The notes beneath the pieces are model-generated. The model had not been told where the DNA came from. It saw nothing but the letters and a program-made list of their open reading frames with translations, and did not search any database. DNA of 64,000 nt. Origin: Ceratopteris richardii. Taxonomy: Eukaryota > Streptophyta > Polypodiopsida > Polypodiales > Pteridaceae. The stretch is taken from positions 188,297,355 through 188,361,354 of the forward strand of contig CM035413.1 of the NCBI GenBank assembly GCA_020310875.1, read 5' to 3'. This document shows positions 11,441-24,400 of this stretch, piece by piece. Position 1 is the first letter of the stretch. Each line of letters begins with the position of its first letter. The position numbers were made by a program, and so were the translations under genes.

Positions 11441-11955
11441 TTTTTTGAATCAAGGTAATCAAAATCCACTTGAAGTTATCCTTCATCGAATTTCCAAAGA
11501 TTTGATCCCAAAATCTCTTGCAAAACTAAAGAGAGAAGATATTAGAAAAGCAAAAACATAAATAAAGAAAAAAGAGTGCTACAATATGTGCGATCTACTT
11601 ACCAAAACTTCATATCTATAAAAATAGAGATGTGCTTAGAGAGAGAGGGAGGGAGAGAGAGAGAGAGAGAAAATTGTTTGAATCAAGGTCGTCAAAATCC
11701 ACTTGAAGTTCTCCTTCGTCGAATTTCCAAAGATTTGATCCCAAAATCTCTTACAAAACTAAACAGAGAACATATTAGAAAAGCAAAAACATAAAGAAAG
11801 AAAAAAGAGTGCTACAATATGTGCGATCTACTTACCAAAACTTCAGATCTAGAAAGATAGAGGTGTGCTTAGAGAGAGAGAGGGAGGGAGAGAGAGAGAG
11901 AGTGAGAGAGAGAGGGAGGGAGGGAGAGAGAGAGAGAGAAAGAGAGAAAGAGTGA
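11441..11955. repeat. Duplicated 215-bp segment with flanking GA microsatellites
   Basis: Positions 11441-11650 and 11675-11885 are about 93% alike, each carrying ttgatcccaaaatctctt and gtgctacaatatgtgcgat, and each ending in a (GA)n tract (11638-11671 and 11870-11955). Non-coding, inside CACTA-1. Confidence 0.85.
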
Positions 11956-12049
11956 CAAACAGAGATCTGCTATTCGCGTGCGCAAAGTCGACAGTAGAAG
12001 ATGTAGATTCAAAATGCTCAGAATGACGAATTTTGGTTTCGGGCCCGGT

Positions 12050-12205
12050 TAAAAAGATACCGTCAGTATAAGCGTCGATAATTCCAATAAATTACCGACA
12101 CTTATACCGACACTTATATTGACGCAGGGTTTTCAAGGCTAAGCGGCCCAAATTGTCCGAGGGTCATACCGACGTCAACACCTGAACGTCGGTATGCTGA
12201 CCGTT
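12050..12205. repeat. CACTA-1 right subterminal repeats
   Basis: Degenerate GTCAGTAT/ATACCGAC/GTCGGTAT motifs occur in both orientations next to the right end, mirroring the left subterminal block. Confidence 0.75.
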
Positions 12206-12230
12206 GGTATTCCCTCGATATGTTGTAGTG
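12206..12230 (-). repeat. CACTA-1 right terminal inverted repeat
   Basis: The sequence ends GTTGTAGTG and is the inverted partner of 6368-6392. It is followed by the duplicated ATT. Confidence 0.92.
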
Positions 12231-12719
12231 ATTTGACATGTAAGCAATAATTGAACCAATGGGGAGTGTTTATATTACTTCAGAAAAAAGTTACAACCAA
12301 GTGAATGTGTCAAGCACTTCTTACACATTTTTCAAAAGGATAAAGCCTTTCGGACCTGAGAGGCTACACCTTACAAGAATCCCATCATCACCAAGAACAT
12401 GTAGGGCAGTAAACTAATACATATGTTTTAACAGAATATAGTGAATTAATATAGATGTTTGTGTCTAAGATGGATGGCATGTCACAAATTTAGTCACCTA
12501 TCTAGTCTTAGAGATCCTTCAACATCTAGAATCTCACAGTTCTGGGCTGAAAGGAAGGAAGAATCCATCGCTAAATCCTAGGAAGTAGAAGTGGAAGGCT
12601 ACAATACCTCCCCTCACCTATGGTCTGCTACCCATTTTGAGTCAGAAAGATCATGCAAATCTAGTGGTAATGATGCCCCCTTGGAATAAAAAATTGACAG
12701 TTACATTTTGTTCGACACA

Positions 12720-13490
12720 AAGCTATTCCTCAATCAACTTGCATAAACTGAATGCCCAAATAATGATGCAAATGCCCCAAATTTGACATCTCAAATGAGG
12801 CATGCAAATCAACCTTAAAATTAGCAATATACTTCTATTTAGGACCAGCGAGTAGCATGTCATCAACATAGACAACAATGATCAGAAGTACATCATTTGC
12901 ACGCTTAACATATAAAGTGCTCTCAGTTGGATTGTTCTCAAAACCATGTGCAATCAAGTAGGCATGTATCTTTTCATACCAAGCATGTGGTGCTAGCTTC
13001 AAACCATATAATGCCTTCTTCAACCTGCACACTTTCTTTTCATGCCCTTTATCCACAAAACCACATGCTCAAACACATACACTTCTTCATGTAAGTCACC
13101 ATTCAAAAGTGATGTTTTAATGTCCAACCGATGTACATTCTAACCACGATGAGCTGCAAGTACATAGATACTATGAACAGTAGTCATTCGACACGTGAGA
13201 GCAAAGGTCTCATCAAAATTAATCCCTCTTTCTTGAGCATAACCTTTTGCAACAAGCCTAGCCTTATACCTATCAACTCTTCAATCAGGCTTACGCTTCA
13301 GCTTGTACACCCACTTAGTGTCAATGGCCTTCTTACGAGGAGGAAAATCACGTAAAGACCTGGTACCATTCTTCATAATAGCATCACATTCTAATTGCAT
13401 AGCAACCATCAAATTTTTCACATTTTGAGATTCATCAAATGAAACAAAGTCATTCTCATCACAAAGACTGAGGCAGACATAACATAGCAA
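12720..13490 (-). pseudogene. Copia-III reverse transcriptase remnant
   Basis: Reading leftwards from 13490 the translation shows the start of copia RT (AIDTKWVYKLKRKPD), ARLVAKGYAQ-like sequence near 13230, CRLKKALYGLKLAPHAWY, then YVDDMLLAG at about 12850-12880, and after a stop FEMSNLGHLHHYLGIQ near 12740-12790. Several stops and frame changes interrupt it. Left of 12720 the frame decays towards RNase H and I cannot trace it to the CACTA boundary at 12231. The stretch 12234-12700 therefore holds no gene I can support. Confidence 0.85.
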
Positions 13491-13589
13491 TCTGATGCAA
13501 AAGAAGCACTATGAGAACCTGAACAAGTATGATATGATAAAGGTGCATCTAATTTGCTATCTCACAAAGTCTCCACTAGCCATTTTGGC

Positions 13590-14400
13590 ATAGTTTTTTC
13601 CTCCTCTATATCAGCCCTCTCATCAACAAGTGCATCATGTAAATCTGCATAAAAATGGACTGATCTGCATCATCACATGAAACATGTAAAGGTTGAGAAA
13701 TTGCCTCATTCAGGCTAGCACTTGGTTGTCCACTTATAAAAAGAGGCAACAAAGTATCATACACATCTCCAGAGCTAACAAAAGTCTCCTTGGTACATGA
13801 AAGTAATGGCTGAATTTCATCTTCCACAAAAACCACAACACAACTAACCAAAATGAATTTAGTCTATGGATGATATAGATGATAGCCTTTGCTTTCAATA
13901 CTATACCAAACAAAAATACATTTCATTGCTTTATTATCCAATTTCTTGTGTTGTTATTCAGACACTAATACATATGCCAAACAACCAAAGACATGCATAT
14001 GAGCACCAGATGGATTGCAACCATGCCAAGCCTCATATGGAGTGATAGACTACAATGCTTTGGTGGGACACATGTTAAAAACATATGCTTCACACATAAC
14101 AACCTCAAGCCAGAAGCTATGTGGTAAAGCCTGACTTTTGACCATACACCTCGCCATCTCCATGAGAAACCTATTCTTTCTTTTATCAAATCTTTTCTAT
14201 TGAGGTGTATATGGCAGTGTACATGATCTTCTATCCCATGTTCAACTAGAAAAGCATTAAAATCAGAAAACATGTATTCCCTCCTCAATGAGAATGGAGG
14301 GTGCCAATTTTACATGGTGATAGATTTTCAACCAAAACGAGAGACTATTTGAAGCACGTAAAGACTTTAGGCTTTGCTTTCAGTGGATACACCCATGGAT
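13590..14400 (-). pseudogene. Copia-III integrase remnant
   Basis: Minus-strand fragments in changing frames match the copia integrase second half: the HGIEDHxxxxxxPxxNRK region near 14200, KSxALPHSFWxEVV near 14110, then P.KAL..ITPYEAWHG and HVFGCLAYV near 13960-14050. Frameshifts split it into pieces, and TAG/TGA stops are common. The order fits the rest of Copia-III. Confidence 0.75.
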
Positions 14401-14567
14401 GCTTGGAAAAATCATCAATAATAGTCACAAAATAAAAGTAGTTCCCAAAAGAGGGTGTTTGTATATGACTACAAACATCACTATGAACAAGCTACAATTT
14501 TTTAGTAAGTCGAATTGAACCATCATTTTGGAATGAGGAATGCTGCATTTTTCCCAAAATAGAGCCT

Positions 14568-15345
14568 TCAAATACATTTTACCACGTGTGTCAAGTTTGG
14601 GGAGAGTTGACACCATTTGAGTTTTTGTAGGCATAGAAAACTTGCAAAAGTTAGATGACCAAAGCATGCATGCCAAATCTTTGCATCTAAGATAGCCTGA
14701 GAATCATGTACTACACATGCTGAATCATTCTTAGATTTTTCATAGTCTATGAGCTTATACAAATTGGGATATAAAATGCTAGAAACAATAATAACATCAC
14801 CATTTGAGAGATCATGGACTGTACATCTATCATCAATAAATTTGACAACCAAGCCCATCTTGGCTAATGTCGAAATTAACAACAGATTTTTCTTGATCAT
14901 TGGTACAAGCAAAGCATTCAACAATGTAAAAGAACTACAATTGGTAGTAGTCAGAATGATCTTACCAACTCCCATTATAGGATAAGAGGAGTTTTGGGTG
15001 TGTGCCAATATTCCCTGTAGGGGCAGGTTCATGTGAGCTGAAGAAACTATGCTGCAAGGTAATATGTTTGGTTGCCCCACTATCAAAGTACCAAACATGT
15101 GAGTCTACTACATACATACACTGCTCATGAGAAGATGGATCAAAATTGCAAACTGTAGTAAATGCCCATTCTTCATTGTGCACAAGATTAGCACACTCTA
15201 TTTTAAGTGTAGAACCCTCTGCAACCACCATTCCAACCTCTTTCTTATGTACCTCTTTTGCAACTAGTTTTGGACAACTCTTTATGACATGATCGTTTCC
15301 TTTACAATACTTGCAAAAGAATTGTGCTTCTCTGATTTCTTCTCA
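14568..15345 (-). pseudogene. Copia-III zinc knuckle, protease and preintegrase remnant
   Basis: A CX2CX4HX4C knuckle (CKYCKGNDHVIKSC) lies near 15275-15320, an aspartic protease site (WYFDSGATKHIT) near 15080, then GVGKI, KKNLLLISTLAKMGL and HDLSNGDVI, and finally IWHACFGHLTF near 14660, the Gag-preintegrase motif. The blocks are in two overlapping frames, separated by a frameshift near 14990. They align in order with Copia-I, so the two are related families. Confidence 0.85.
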
Positions 15346-15489
15346 TATTTTTCTTCCTTGTTTGACTCTACAACATTAGAAAATTTCTTGTTTCTTATAG
15401 ATGAGCCATTTTCCCTTGGCCTTCTGACTAGCTAAGAAAGCTTGATCTACAACATGCAGGATTGACTTGCTCTATCTAGACTGACCTTC

Positions 15490-16150
15490 CTATAGCAAAA
15501 TAGAGACTAATACCTCCAATTTTAAGGCATTTGGATTGCCTTTCAACATCAATTGAAGAGTAGAAGAAAACCTCTGATATGAATATGCAATACCATTATG
15601 AAGAGTTTTCACAAGTGAACGATATGGCAAGACTTCATCAACAGAAATCAATTGCTCCAAATCTTTGATCTTTGTCAAGAAACTATCCATGGAATTTCCT
15701 TCATTCATGTGCTCACTCTCCAACTATTTTCAGACGTAGTCAACATGAGCCTCATTTCTTGCCTAGTATAAAGTGGTAAGTCTGTCTCAAGCATCCTTTT
15801 CTATTTTGCAAGAGCATATGTGAGGTATAATCGCATGTTTGATAGACAAAGCTATCATGTGCTTGAGCATCTCTACCATCCCAATGAAGTTGCTTTGCAG
15901 TGGGTGCAGTAAGAATGACAACACGAATAGGAGTTTGAAGATTTTCATGTTCAATGCCATCTACATCACCTTCGATAACAATATTTACAGGTGTAATAGG
16001 ACATTTTTCAATAGCGTGCACAATATTCCACAGTCCTTTTGCAACCAATACATGACACATCATATATGCCCAAAATGTGTAACTAGTACCATCCAATCTA
16101 TCCTCAACAACCAACATATGGAATACATCATTGCTTTCAACCATGACCAT
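15490..16150 (-). pseudogene. Copia-III gag remnant
   Basis: The frame opens at 16150 with EDRLDGTSYTFWAYMM, the N-terminal signature of UBN2/Retrotran_gag copia proteins (F.G..Y..W...M). A frameshift near 15830 and a stop near 15725 precede the second part (EGNSMDSFLTKIKDL through LVKTLHNGI), also typical of copia gag. Confidence 0.8.
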
Positions 16151-16427
16151 TGACTAAAATACCATGATGCAAAACAAAATTGTATCTCAAAAAGTTGAAC
16201 TGAACCACCCTGTTGAGCTCTGCTAGATTTGTAGTAGACTTCGAGACGCTTGTACCAGTGAACCAAAACCTGTATATATGTTTGGCACAAAAGGATGAAA
16301 TTTCTTGCATATGTGCTACAATAGTACATTTAGAGGCTGAAATGAGCTCAGATCGCAATTTCAACACCATAATGTGAATATGTTTTGAAGTCCTAATTGC
16401 CTTGAGTATGCTCACCAATTGTCATGT

Positions 16428-16440
16428 GATTTTGAGACCA
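16428..16440 (-). other. Possible decayed Copia-III PBS
   Basis: The minus strand reads TGGTCTCAAAATC, which matches TGGTATCAGAGCC at about nine positions and lies 280 bp upstream of the gag start. If right, the 5' LTR lies just to its right, but no partner LTR is visible. Apart from the GA microsatellite, 16440-18127 shows no gene or element I can name. Confidence 0.3.
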
Positions 16441-17197
16441 TAAGTGGAGAGTTGTTGAGGATGCCCCCTCAAACCCTATTTATGCATCTTGTTTTGCACC
16501 CTGTCACCCATGTCTTGGTGATTCGTGGAGGTTCATGGTGGCATTTCTCTAATTTGGTGGTCTTGGTTGTTGCTCTCATCCTTTGAAGTGTTTAAAAATG
16601 CTATTTTCTAGCACATTGTACGATTTTACAACCTTGCATCTTTTGTTCACAATCTTTCTATTTTAGTACTATCCTTGGTGGCTCTTCATGGCAATTCCAA
16701 CCTCACCCTTGGTGGATTCGCTTCTCTCTTGGTGGATCTAATGAAATTTCATGACTCGAGCTTTTGTTAGCTCTAGCAACACTCTTTTGTTGGATCCATC
16801 TTTAAGGTAAATTTCCACTCATTTTAACAAGTACACTATGAATTCACATGTCGGAATGACATGGATCGATGTGTCAAGAATGCCCATTTTTTGTGTTTTC
16901 TTCATCTTTTGCTTTTAAATTAAATTGTTTCCATGCATTTCTCTTAAATGAGTCACATTACCTCATAGGTTGAGCTATACACTTTTGGAGCATGATCTCC
17001 TTCATTCAATACCAATGGGCTGCACCTTTGTTCATTTTTGTGTAGAGCCACCTCATTTTTCCTTTCTAAGGCCTCCATACAACGTCAGGAACACCTTTTT
17101 AGGTACACATATGTATTCTATACATGCAATGACACAAGGGAAAATATATAGAAAATGATAAAGAAGATTGAGGGAACAAGGTGAGGAACATTAAGAG

Positions 17198-17200
17198 GAG

Positions 17201-17239
<39 letters not shown>

Positions 17240-17276
17240 GGAGAGAGAGATAGAGAGAGATAGAGAGAGAGGGAGA
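17198..17276. repeat. GA microsatellite
   Basis: A (GA)n tract with a few AT interruptions. It creates Ser-Leu-rich open frames on the minus strand that are not genes. Confidence 0.9.
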
Positions 17277-18127
17277 CAAAGAGATCCATGTTGACATTAA
17301 AAACGTACGTAACTTTGATTCATGAGGATTTAACTTATGCACACAAACATGAAGGGAGAAAAAAACATTTAGATAAAGTGAGAAAAACAAACTAGCTTCC
17401 AAAAAAAAATTGTCATATGTATCTCACTCCATTTGATGTGGTAGCCCGAATTTCTCCCTCTATTACACTTATCTTTTCTCATCATGTTGCTCCCTATCTC
17501 TAGCACATTCTCACAAAGATTTTGTCATGTGCAAATGATGATCTTGATTTTTTAACAAATTGTCATGCTTCACATACCTTTTGCATCTCAACAACCTTGA
17601 ATTTCGGTAATCCATTAACAAATTTCTTTCATTGCATCAACTTTAGCCTCTATAAATTGGCATGTCCAATTTGTTTGCACAATATCTATATGTCAAAAAT
17701 AACCCTTGCACTTTTTGCAAACATGGTTGCATTCATTTCAAAAATTCTCACACTCAAGCTAAACATTCTACCTGCTTTGTTCGCTATGGCAATTATCCTT
17801 CCATTTTTCTTATACTCTTCTACATATAAACCATATCATACTTGAAACTTCTTTGTAATCCATGCTCAACCATTTGTCCACAAAAACTTGGTTCTTTGTT
17901 ATATTAGGAACATGGACAGCATATTGAAAACTTGAAGGTATCAAGATGACTTGTGGAAGCACATGGAGGGCTTATCAAAGCAAGAAGACGTCAAAAGGGG
18001 GCTACATCGATCAAGATCTCAACTAGTCGAAGGTTAGCAAGGGAGAAGCTATCAAAAGGTAATATCCACACTTTGTAAAGCATACAAACACTTGACGAGA
18101 AGCTAGAGGAGCATCTTAGAGCTCAAT

Positions 18128-19090
18128 ATGGCTGATTATAATGCACAAATAGAAAAGTTAGAGAAAGGCAATTATCAACCATGGAAATTTAGAGTTAGCA
18201 ACTACCTCATGGGCAAAGGATTGTGGGGATTAGTGAGGGGCATGGAGCCAATGGCTCATGTACATAATCCACCACTTCAAGGGCAGGTGAAGGCACTTAA
18301 TGAATGGATAGAATGGGATATTCACATTGATGGTGACCGAGGAGATGAACCAAGGAGGCTCACAATCAAAGGGCAGCCAAGCCCAAGTTTTCTATGCAAG
18401 TAGAGGCAAAGGCAAAAGACAAAACTCCCAAGGTAGAGGGAGAGGAAGGTCAAGATCAAGCTCAAGCAACCAAGAAGGCTCCAACCAAAGCTATGGATCA
18501 AGAGGAAGAGGAAGGCATAGAGGAAGAGGAGGAAGATCACATGGAAGAGAAGCATCCAATGGAAAACACTACAATTGTGGAAAACCGGGCCATTATGCAA
18601 GAGATTGTTGTTACAAAGAAGGAGGCAATCAAGGATACAAAAGGAACCAAGGTAATTATGCTAGTACTTCAACGAATTTAGAAAATGAGAACTTGCTTAT
18701 GATGTATGGTTCAAGTGAAAGAGTCAATTCAGATTTTACATGGTACATTGATAGTGGTTGTAGCAACCAACCATATGAGTTGCAATAAAGATGTTCTCTT
18801 TAATTTACACTCACCCATCGCTCAAGGACATGTAGAGACAGGGGATGACACTGAGCACAAGATTACACATGTTGGAGATGCTGCATTGAATGGATCTCAA
18901 AGCTCGAAGGTGTTGAAGGATGTGTTGCATGTGCCAACCATCACAAAGAACTTGGTTTCCGTAGGTCAAATGGTTGAAAGAGGTTATGAGGTGAGGTTCA
19001 ATGATCAAGGATGTTTTTTTGAAGACCTTATGCAGGAATACAAGCTCATTGCAAAAGGAAAGAAGCAAGGAAGACTCTTCACCATGGAGG
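18128..19090 (+). pseudogene. Copia-IV gag-protease part
   Basis: The frame starts MADYNAQIEKLEKGNYQPW, almost the same as the Copia-V start at 47434. At about 18323 the sequence jumps from the N-terminal gag region to TEEMNQGG, which removes roughly 150 codons present in Copia-V and shifts the frame. The Arg/Gly-rich stretch and the knuckle CGKPGHYARDC follow. A 4-bp tandem duplication near 18765, in the protease site DSGCSN, shifts the frame again. The rest runs to FTMEV at 19090, where Gypsy-B is inserted. Confidence 0.9.
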
Positions 19091-19591
19091 TGTAAGCCGC
19101 TAGAAAGGAACTCATATTTCTTGTAAAATATATCCTGAAAAGTCGCACGCATGATGAAAAGGCGTAGTGCAACATTGTATCCTTTGATAAGATTAATGAA
19201 AGAGTCGTGTAAGGCAGAAGGTAGACCCATCGGACTGTTCGTCTGGGCGAGGAGCCGAAAGCGAGCGTTGTTGCAGAACTCTGTGTAATTGAGTCTGTCT
19301 CATTGATTAAGTTTAATCATTAAGTGGAGTTAATTGAAGTGTTAAGTAATTTGATTAATGCACTATGTGAAAGAGTTATACGGTAAACTTTCTGACGTGG
19401 AAGTGTGTTAAGGGCGTATTCCGAGTAGTATTGGAAGATAATATGTTAGCGCTCAGTTCAGTGAAGTCATATAATCTTAATCTGCATTTTGGGAAAATAT
19501 AAATAGGGCCTGTGTTTACAGACCCCTAACCATCCCAAGAACCTAGTCGTGAATTAAACCTTAAACTATAAAAAGGTTTTAACATTTAACA
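19091..19591 (+). repeat. Gypsy-B 5' LTR
   Basis: Starts TGTAAGCC and ends TTTAACA. A TATAAATAG box at about 19498 is a likely core promoter. Confidence 0.95.
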
Positions 19592-19592
19592 C

Positions 19593-19610
19593 TGGTGCTG
19601 TTTGTGGGAA
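19593..19610 (+). other. Gypsy-B primer binding site, decayed
   Basis: TGGTGCTGTTTGTGGGAA lines up with the tRNA-Asp-type PBS of Gypsy-C. Most differences are transitions, as expected from cytosine deamination. Confidence 0.75.
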
Positions 19611-19664
19611 ATGGAGTAGCCGTTTGCAACAAAGATTAGAGATTGAGGAAGAATTCTTTGATAT

Positions 19665-21400
19665 ATGCCTGTAACACGTTCCGGTGAATCATACCCGAAA
19701 TACCATAGAGATCAACATCTCTGGGTAATTCCGGACCTATTAGGAACACCCCCTGGTGGTAGAAGTACAGGACAGTTAAGTTCAGTTGTAGAAGGTTCGG
19801 TACAGCCAGCCAGCAGCAATTCCGGTGGTAGTTCGATAGTACATGATGAGATTCTGGTGAATTCTGGTACGAGTTCGGTACCTTTGGCAGAAAGTATGGT
19901 GATTTTTGGTTGTACAAAGACACAGTGCGGAGTGAGTTCCGCACTATCCGGTCCGAATTCGGCCACTTTCAGTGATAGGTTCACGTTATCCGGTGAGAAC
20001 GTTTTCGATGACAGTGCAGTCTAGTCCGGTGAGAATTCGGCAAGTTTCGGTGAGAGTTTGGTATTACCTGGTGGTGATTCAAAGTTTTTCGGTGAAACTG
20101 CGGTGATGTTTGGTGGACACTTACTGTGCTCACCATTTTTCGGTGCGCGATTAGCTAATTTCGACACTCAAGTGGAGGAAGGGCTGATAGATTTGGAGTT
20201 AAGAAATCGGTTCAACGACCTCTTAGGACCCGAAAGTGAGCAGGATGACCATACAGTCCAGGAAGATCAAGAGATACCTCCCCAAAATTCGAGTAATAAT
20301 AACAACACCACCAACAACAACACCATGAGTGGCTCACAGCAACAACAACAACAACAGCAACAACACGAACAACAGCAACAACACGAACAACAGCAACAAT
20401 AGCAGCAATAGGTTATCCCACCACGTTCGATACCAGTAGGGGTCACGTATACAAAATTTGGAGGATTTCTGGGGGATGATCCAGATGCGCATGTACGGAC
20501 CTTTGAGATTAATTATGCAGTTCTGAACTATCCAGCAGACCCTACCTACAAAGCTATTGTGTTCCAGGAAACCCTGGTTAATGAAGTTGCATGATGGTTA
20601 ATCGAATACGATTTGAACCACTTTTGGCAGTATGATGATGTAAAGGATGCCTTCTGGTTTCGTTTGAAGAAGAATCCTGTCGAAATTTTTGACTACTTGC
20701 AGAACAATAGGCAGAAACCACACCAAACAATACAGGATTATGCCATGCTATTTCAGACACATCTAAGGCAATTGCCACCCGTGCATGCTAATCTACCAGA
20801 TGACGTTATCACTCAATGGTTCATCAATGGATTAAATCCCCAATTGAAGCAGATTATGATCATAAGGTGTGTGGGTGGAATGACTTTAGATGCCATAATT
20901 GCTATGGCATTACAATTAGAGAACAAAGTGGGCGGATTTATCGAAGACTTGGAGTGGCTGAAAGCGTCTAGGCAATCTAACGAGGACACTTTGAAACAAG
21001 TCTACTATGCCAAATGCAAAAACCCAGGGCACAGCAGTTCAACATGCGCATTGAACCAAATGTATTGTGGTATCTGCCACATAACAGATCATACCACGGA
21101 GACTTGTCCGTATAATGCCAAGGTACAGAACAGAGCAGCAGTTAATGCCATCATTCAAGAGCAAGGACAACCGACCAGCCATTATGTACCACCGCAAATG
21201 AGGAACACCCCATACCAGGGATACAGGAATTATCGAGGAGGGCAAATGAATAACTTCGGTCAAACTCGGTGGAATGCAAGCCCGTTAGGAGAAGGTACAT
21301 CTAATCCAACTCCTAAATGTCCTTTTTTGGGGAAATATGGCATATCCCGAGTTTCTGTAAAGATGCAGCGGAGTATGACAAAAAGAAAAAAGAATGACAA
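19665..21400 (+). pseudogene. Gypsy-B gag
   Basis: A single frame opens MPVTRSGESYPKYH. It holds a Ser/Gly-rich N-terminus, a polyglutamine run (20335-20411), a capsid region (GGFLGDDPDAHVRTFE near 20460, then a Retrotrans_gag region to about 20940) and zinc knuckles CX2CX4HX4C near 21060 and a degraded one near 21320. In-frame stops are TAG at 20022, 20400 and 20409 and TGA at 20592, each one C-to-T or G-to-A step from Gln or Trp codons. A 1-bp loss near 21340 shifts the frame into pol. Confidence 0.85.
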
Positions 21401-21406
21401 CATGCG

Positions 21407-24400
21407 ATGGCAAATATGGTGTATATCTCACCAGTAGACATGGAAGCAGCAGCGGTACAAACACGATCGGGCAAGAAACTACAACCAGCTATGGAGATCT
21501 TTGAACTAGGAATTCATGAACAACAGCAAGCGTTCATAAAGGCAAGCAAGTGGGTTACGCAGGAACAAGCTATTTTCCCTGATCCAGTTCTAGTGACACA
21601 GCAAAGTATCCTGCCGGAGGCACTAGAGAAGCGAAATTTGACTCATACGGTACCAGAGCCCATACCAGAGACCGTATCAAAAACAGCCAAAATTGATTCG
21701 GTCTGGGATGTTCTGTCCAAGGCATCAATTACATTGCCCTTGGGTCAATTATTGGCTTTGGTCCATGGAGTTCGACAACAGTTCCAGCAACAGGTTAGTC
21801 CAGGCTCTTCGAGTGCTCCTGCAACAACTACAATCCAATCGGAATCTGACCCAATGGTGGACCATACGGTACCACTGATTACGGTATGGTACAAAATTCA
21901 CAAAATCACACAAGTCTTGATTGATGGTGGATCTGGTGTCAATATTGCCACAATAGCCCTTTGCAAACGACTGGGGTGGACGCAAATTGAACCGGTTCAA
22001 TTCTTTGTACGTATGGCTGATCCATCTCGAGTCCATCTGGTGGGCTTGGTGCAAGATATTCTGATCAATCTATAAGGTTCTGTTTTCATAATGACCTTTG
22101 TTGTGCTAGATTTACCAGAATCGAGCTTGGACTGCAATCTACTTTTTGGACGTCTTTAGCTAAAACAAGCTAAGGTAGTGGAAGACTGGTCAGCGCATGA
22201 ATTAGTCTTTAAAAATAATCACCGAAAGTATGTTGTCCCACTGGACGATATGAAACCCTGTGACTTACACGCACGGCCATATTTAGCGGAGCCTGTACAC
22301 ATGCTGGATGGTCTCTCCGACGATGAAGAGGAGACTTTCCTTCGAGCCAATAAAGACCTGATGGCACTTGGCACTATAGGTTTACAAATGGTGGCTGATA
22401 ACTGGAGTCCGGCAGCCTATACGGTGGTACCACTGACCGGAGAGCACGAGTCGAATACCGAAAAGACTTTGGATGAGGTGATGCTTCAACAATTACTCCC
22501 GTCCAGAGACGATGAGGAAAGGCCCCGGCAGTTCTATGTACCGGAAGATCAGCTGATCACCTGCAATTTAGGTGACCAAACCAATCCACGAGTAGTAAAA
22601 ATAAAAGCAGGATTGTCTGAGACCTTCCAGGAGCACTTGTTGCAGCTGCTACGAGAGTTTGCTGATGTGTTTGCATGGGACTACAGGGACATGAAGGGGT
22701 TGGACCCACGGATTTATCAACATAGAGTGGTGCTGAAAGAGTTACAGGATGAATCCTATGTTGCACAAGTTAAAGCCGAAATGGATCGCTTGTTGAAGGT
22801 GGGATTTATTGTGCCTATTGAGCACGTAGAACGGATCTCTCCCATTGTTATAGTTCCGAAGAAAAATAAGCAGCTGCGGATATGTGTGGACTACCGAAAG
22901 CTTAATGCTGCAACTGTACCTGATCCATTTCCGTTGCCATTCCTGGATACCATGTTAGGCGACGTGGCCGGTCGAGAGATGTATTCCTTTCTAGATGGAT
23001 ACAGTGGTTACAAGCAAGTTAGAATGGCCGATCAGGATATACCCAAGACCGCATTTATTACCAACTGGGGTGTCTATGCGTGTACCGTAATGTGGTTTGG
23101 CCTGCACAATGATCCTAGTACATTTCAACGTTGCATGCAAGAAATTTTTTCCCCTTATCTCACCACCTTTATGAGAGTGTACCTCGATGATTTTTCGCTA
23201 TCGGGTGATACGTCGGCACACATGTATCATTTACGGTGTTGCTTTTCAAAGTGTCGGGAATATCACTTGTGTCTGAACCTGAATAAATCGGTGTTCTTTG
23301 TTTCCTGTGGTAAGCTGCTTGGGCATGTTATTTCCAAACAAGGCATTCAGGTGGATCAAGACAAAGTGAAGGCCGTCTTGGAGGCCCCTGCTCCTAAGAC
23401 ACCTAAAGATGTGATGCGGTTTTTGGGCCAAATCCGGTGGCATGGGAGGCATCTGTGTTGGCTTGCTCATCTGGCTATACCACTTAATCGTTTGATCACG
23501 AGTAACCCTCGTCAATTCGAATGGACCAAAGAGTCTCAACTTTCTTTTGACCGACTAAAAACACTGTTAACTCAGGCTCCCATTTTACAAGCACCAAATT
23601 GGGAATTGCCATTTCATGTTTTTGTGGATGCATCTGACAGTGCCATTGGTAGCATATTGATGCAGCAGACGGATAAATGGTTTCACCCGATATATTATGC
23701 GAGCCAAAGATTGGCCCCGACAGAGCGTAACTATTCAGTTACTGAATGAGAGTGTCATGGTTTAGTATATTCTGTGAAAAAAATTCGACATTATCTGTTG
23801 GGCAGACGCTTCACCTTCCACGTCGATCATGTAGCATTGGTGTATCTGGTGCGCCAACAACATTTGGGAGGATGGCTCGCATGATGGGTCTTGCTGCTTC
23901 AGGAATTTGATTACTCCATCGTACACCGACCAGGGTCAGCACACACGCTTGCTGACTTTCTCTCTTGGTTGGATTCCGGTGAGCCTCTGGAGGGAATTGA
24001 TGATACAACACCAGCCATCTATGCAGACGAGACAATCCAGGATGCTCCAAAAGAATTACCGGTACCTTCTTCTTACTATGGCACCTTACTTCTGTCCTTG
24101 ACTAGTGGATGTCCGCCTGGTATGATTTCTTCAATGGCTAGACGAAGACTAGCCACGTACAGTCGACGCTTTCGGATGATTGTCGGACAGTTATATTACA
24201 TGGATCACTCGGGAGTACTACTCAGATGTGTTCCCCCACATGAATATGCTTCAGTCATTAACATGGCCCATACTGCCCCAACTGGAGGACATTTTGCGGC
24301 TGATTTGACTCATCGAAAGATTTTGCAGAGTGGATTGTGGTGGCCAACGATGTATCGTGATGTGACCCAATATGTACAACAGTGCGACGAGTGCTAGCGG

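Larger units (their letters stand above)
6368..12230 (-). mobile_element. CACTA-1: complete-ended CACTA (En/Spm-type) DNA transposon, 5.86 kb
   Basis: The left end CACTACAACACATCGAGGG and the reverse complement of the right end, CACTACAACATATCGAGGG, form 25-bp terminal inverted repeats with two mismatches. The flanking trinucleotide ATT (6365-6367 and 12231-12233) is the 3-bp target-site duplication expected for this superfamily. Both ends carry GTCGGTAT/ATACCGAC subterminal motifs. Inside are a broken TNPA-like gene on the minus strand, a 3.5-kb palindromic minisatellite, dinucleotide repeats and a 215-bp duplication. No TNPD-like catalytic transposase is recognisable, so it would need enzyme in trans. 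Confidence 0.92.

Noticed and set aside
7791-11448. Very long open frames (up to 975 codons) on both strands with Met-His, Tyr-Ala and Cys-Ile repeats
   Set aside because: They arise because the TGCATA core has a 6-bp coding period with no stop in any frame on either strand. There is no conserved domain or non-repeat coding sequence.
17118-17402. Minus-strand open frame rich in Ser and Leu
   Set aside because: It is produced by the GA microsatellite.
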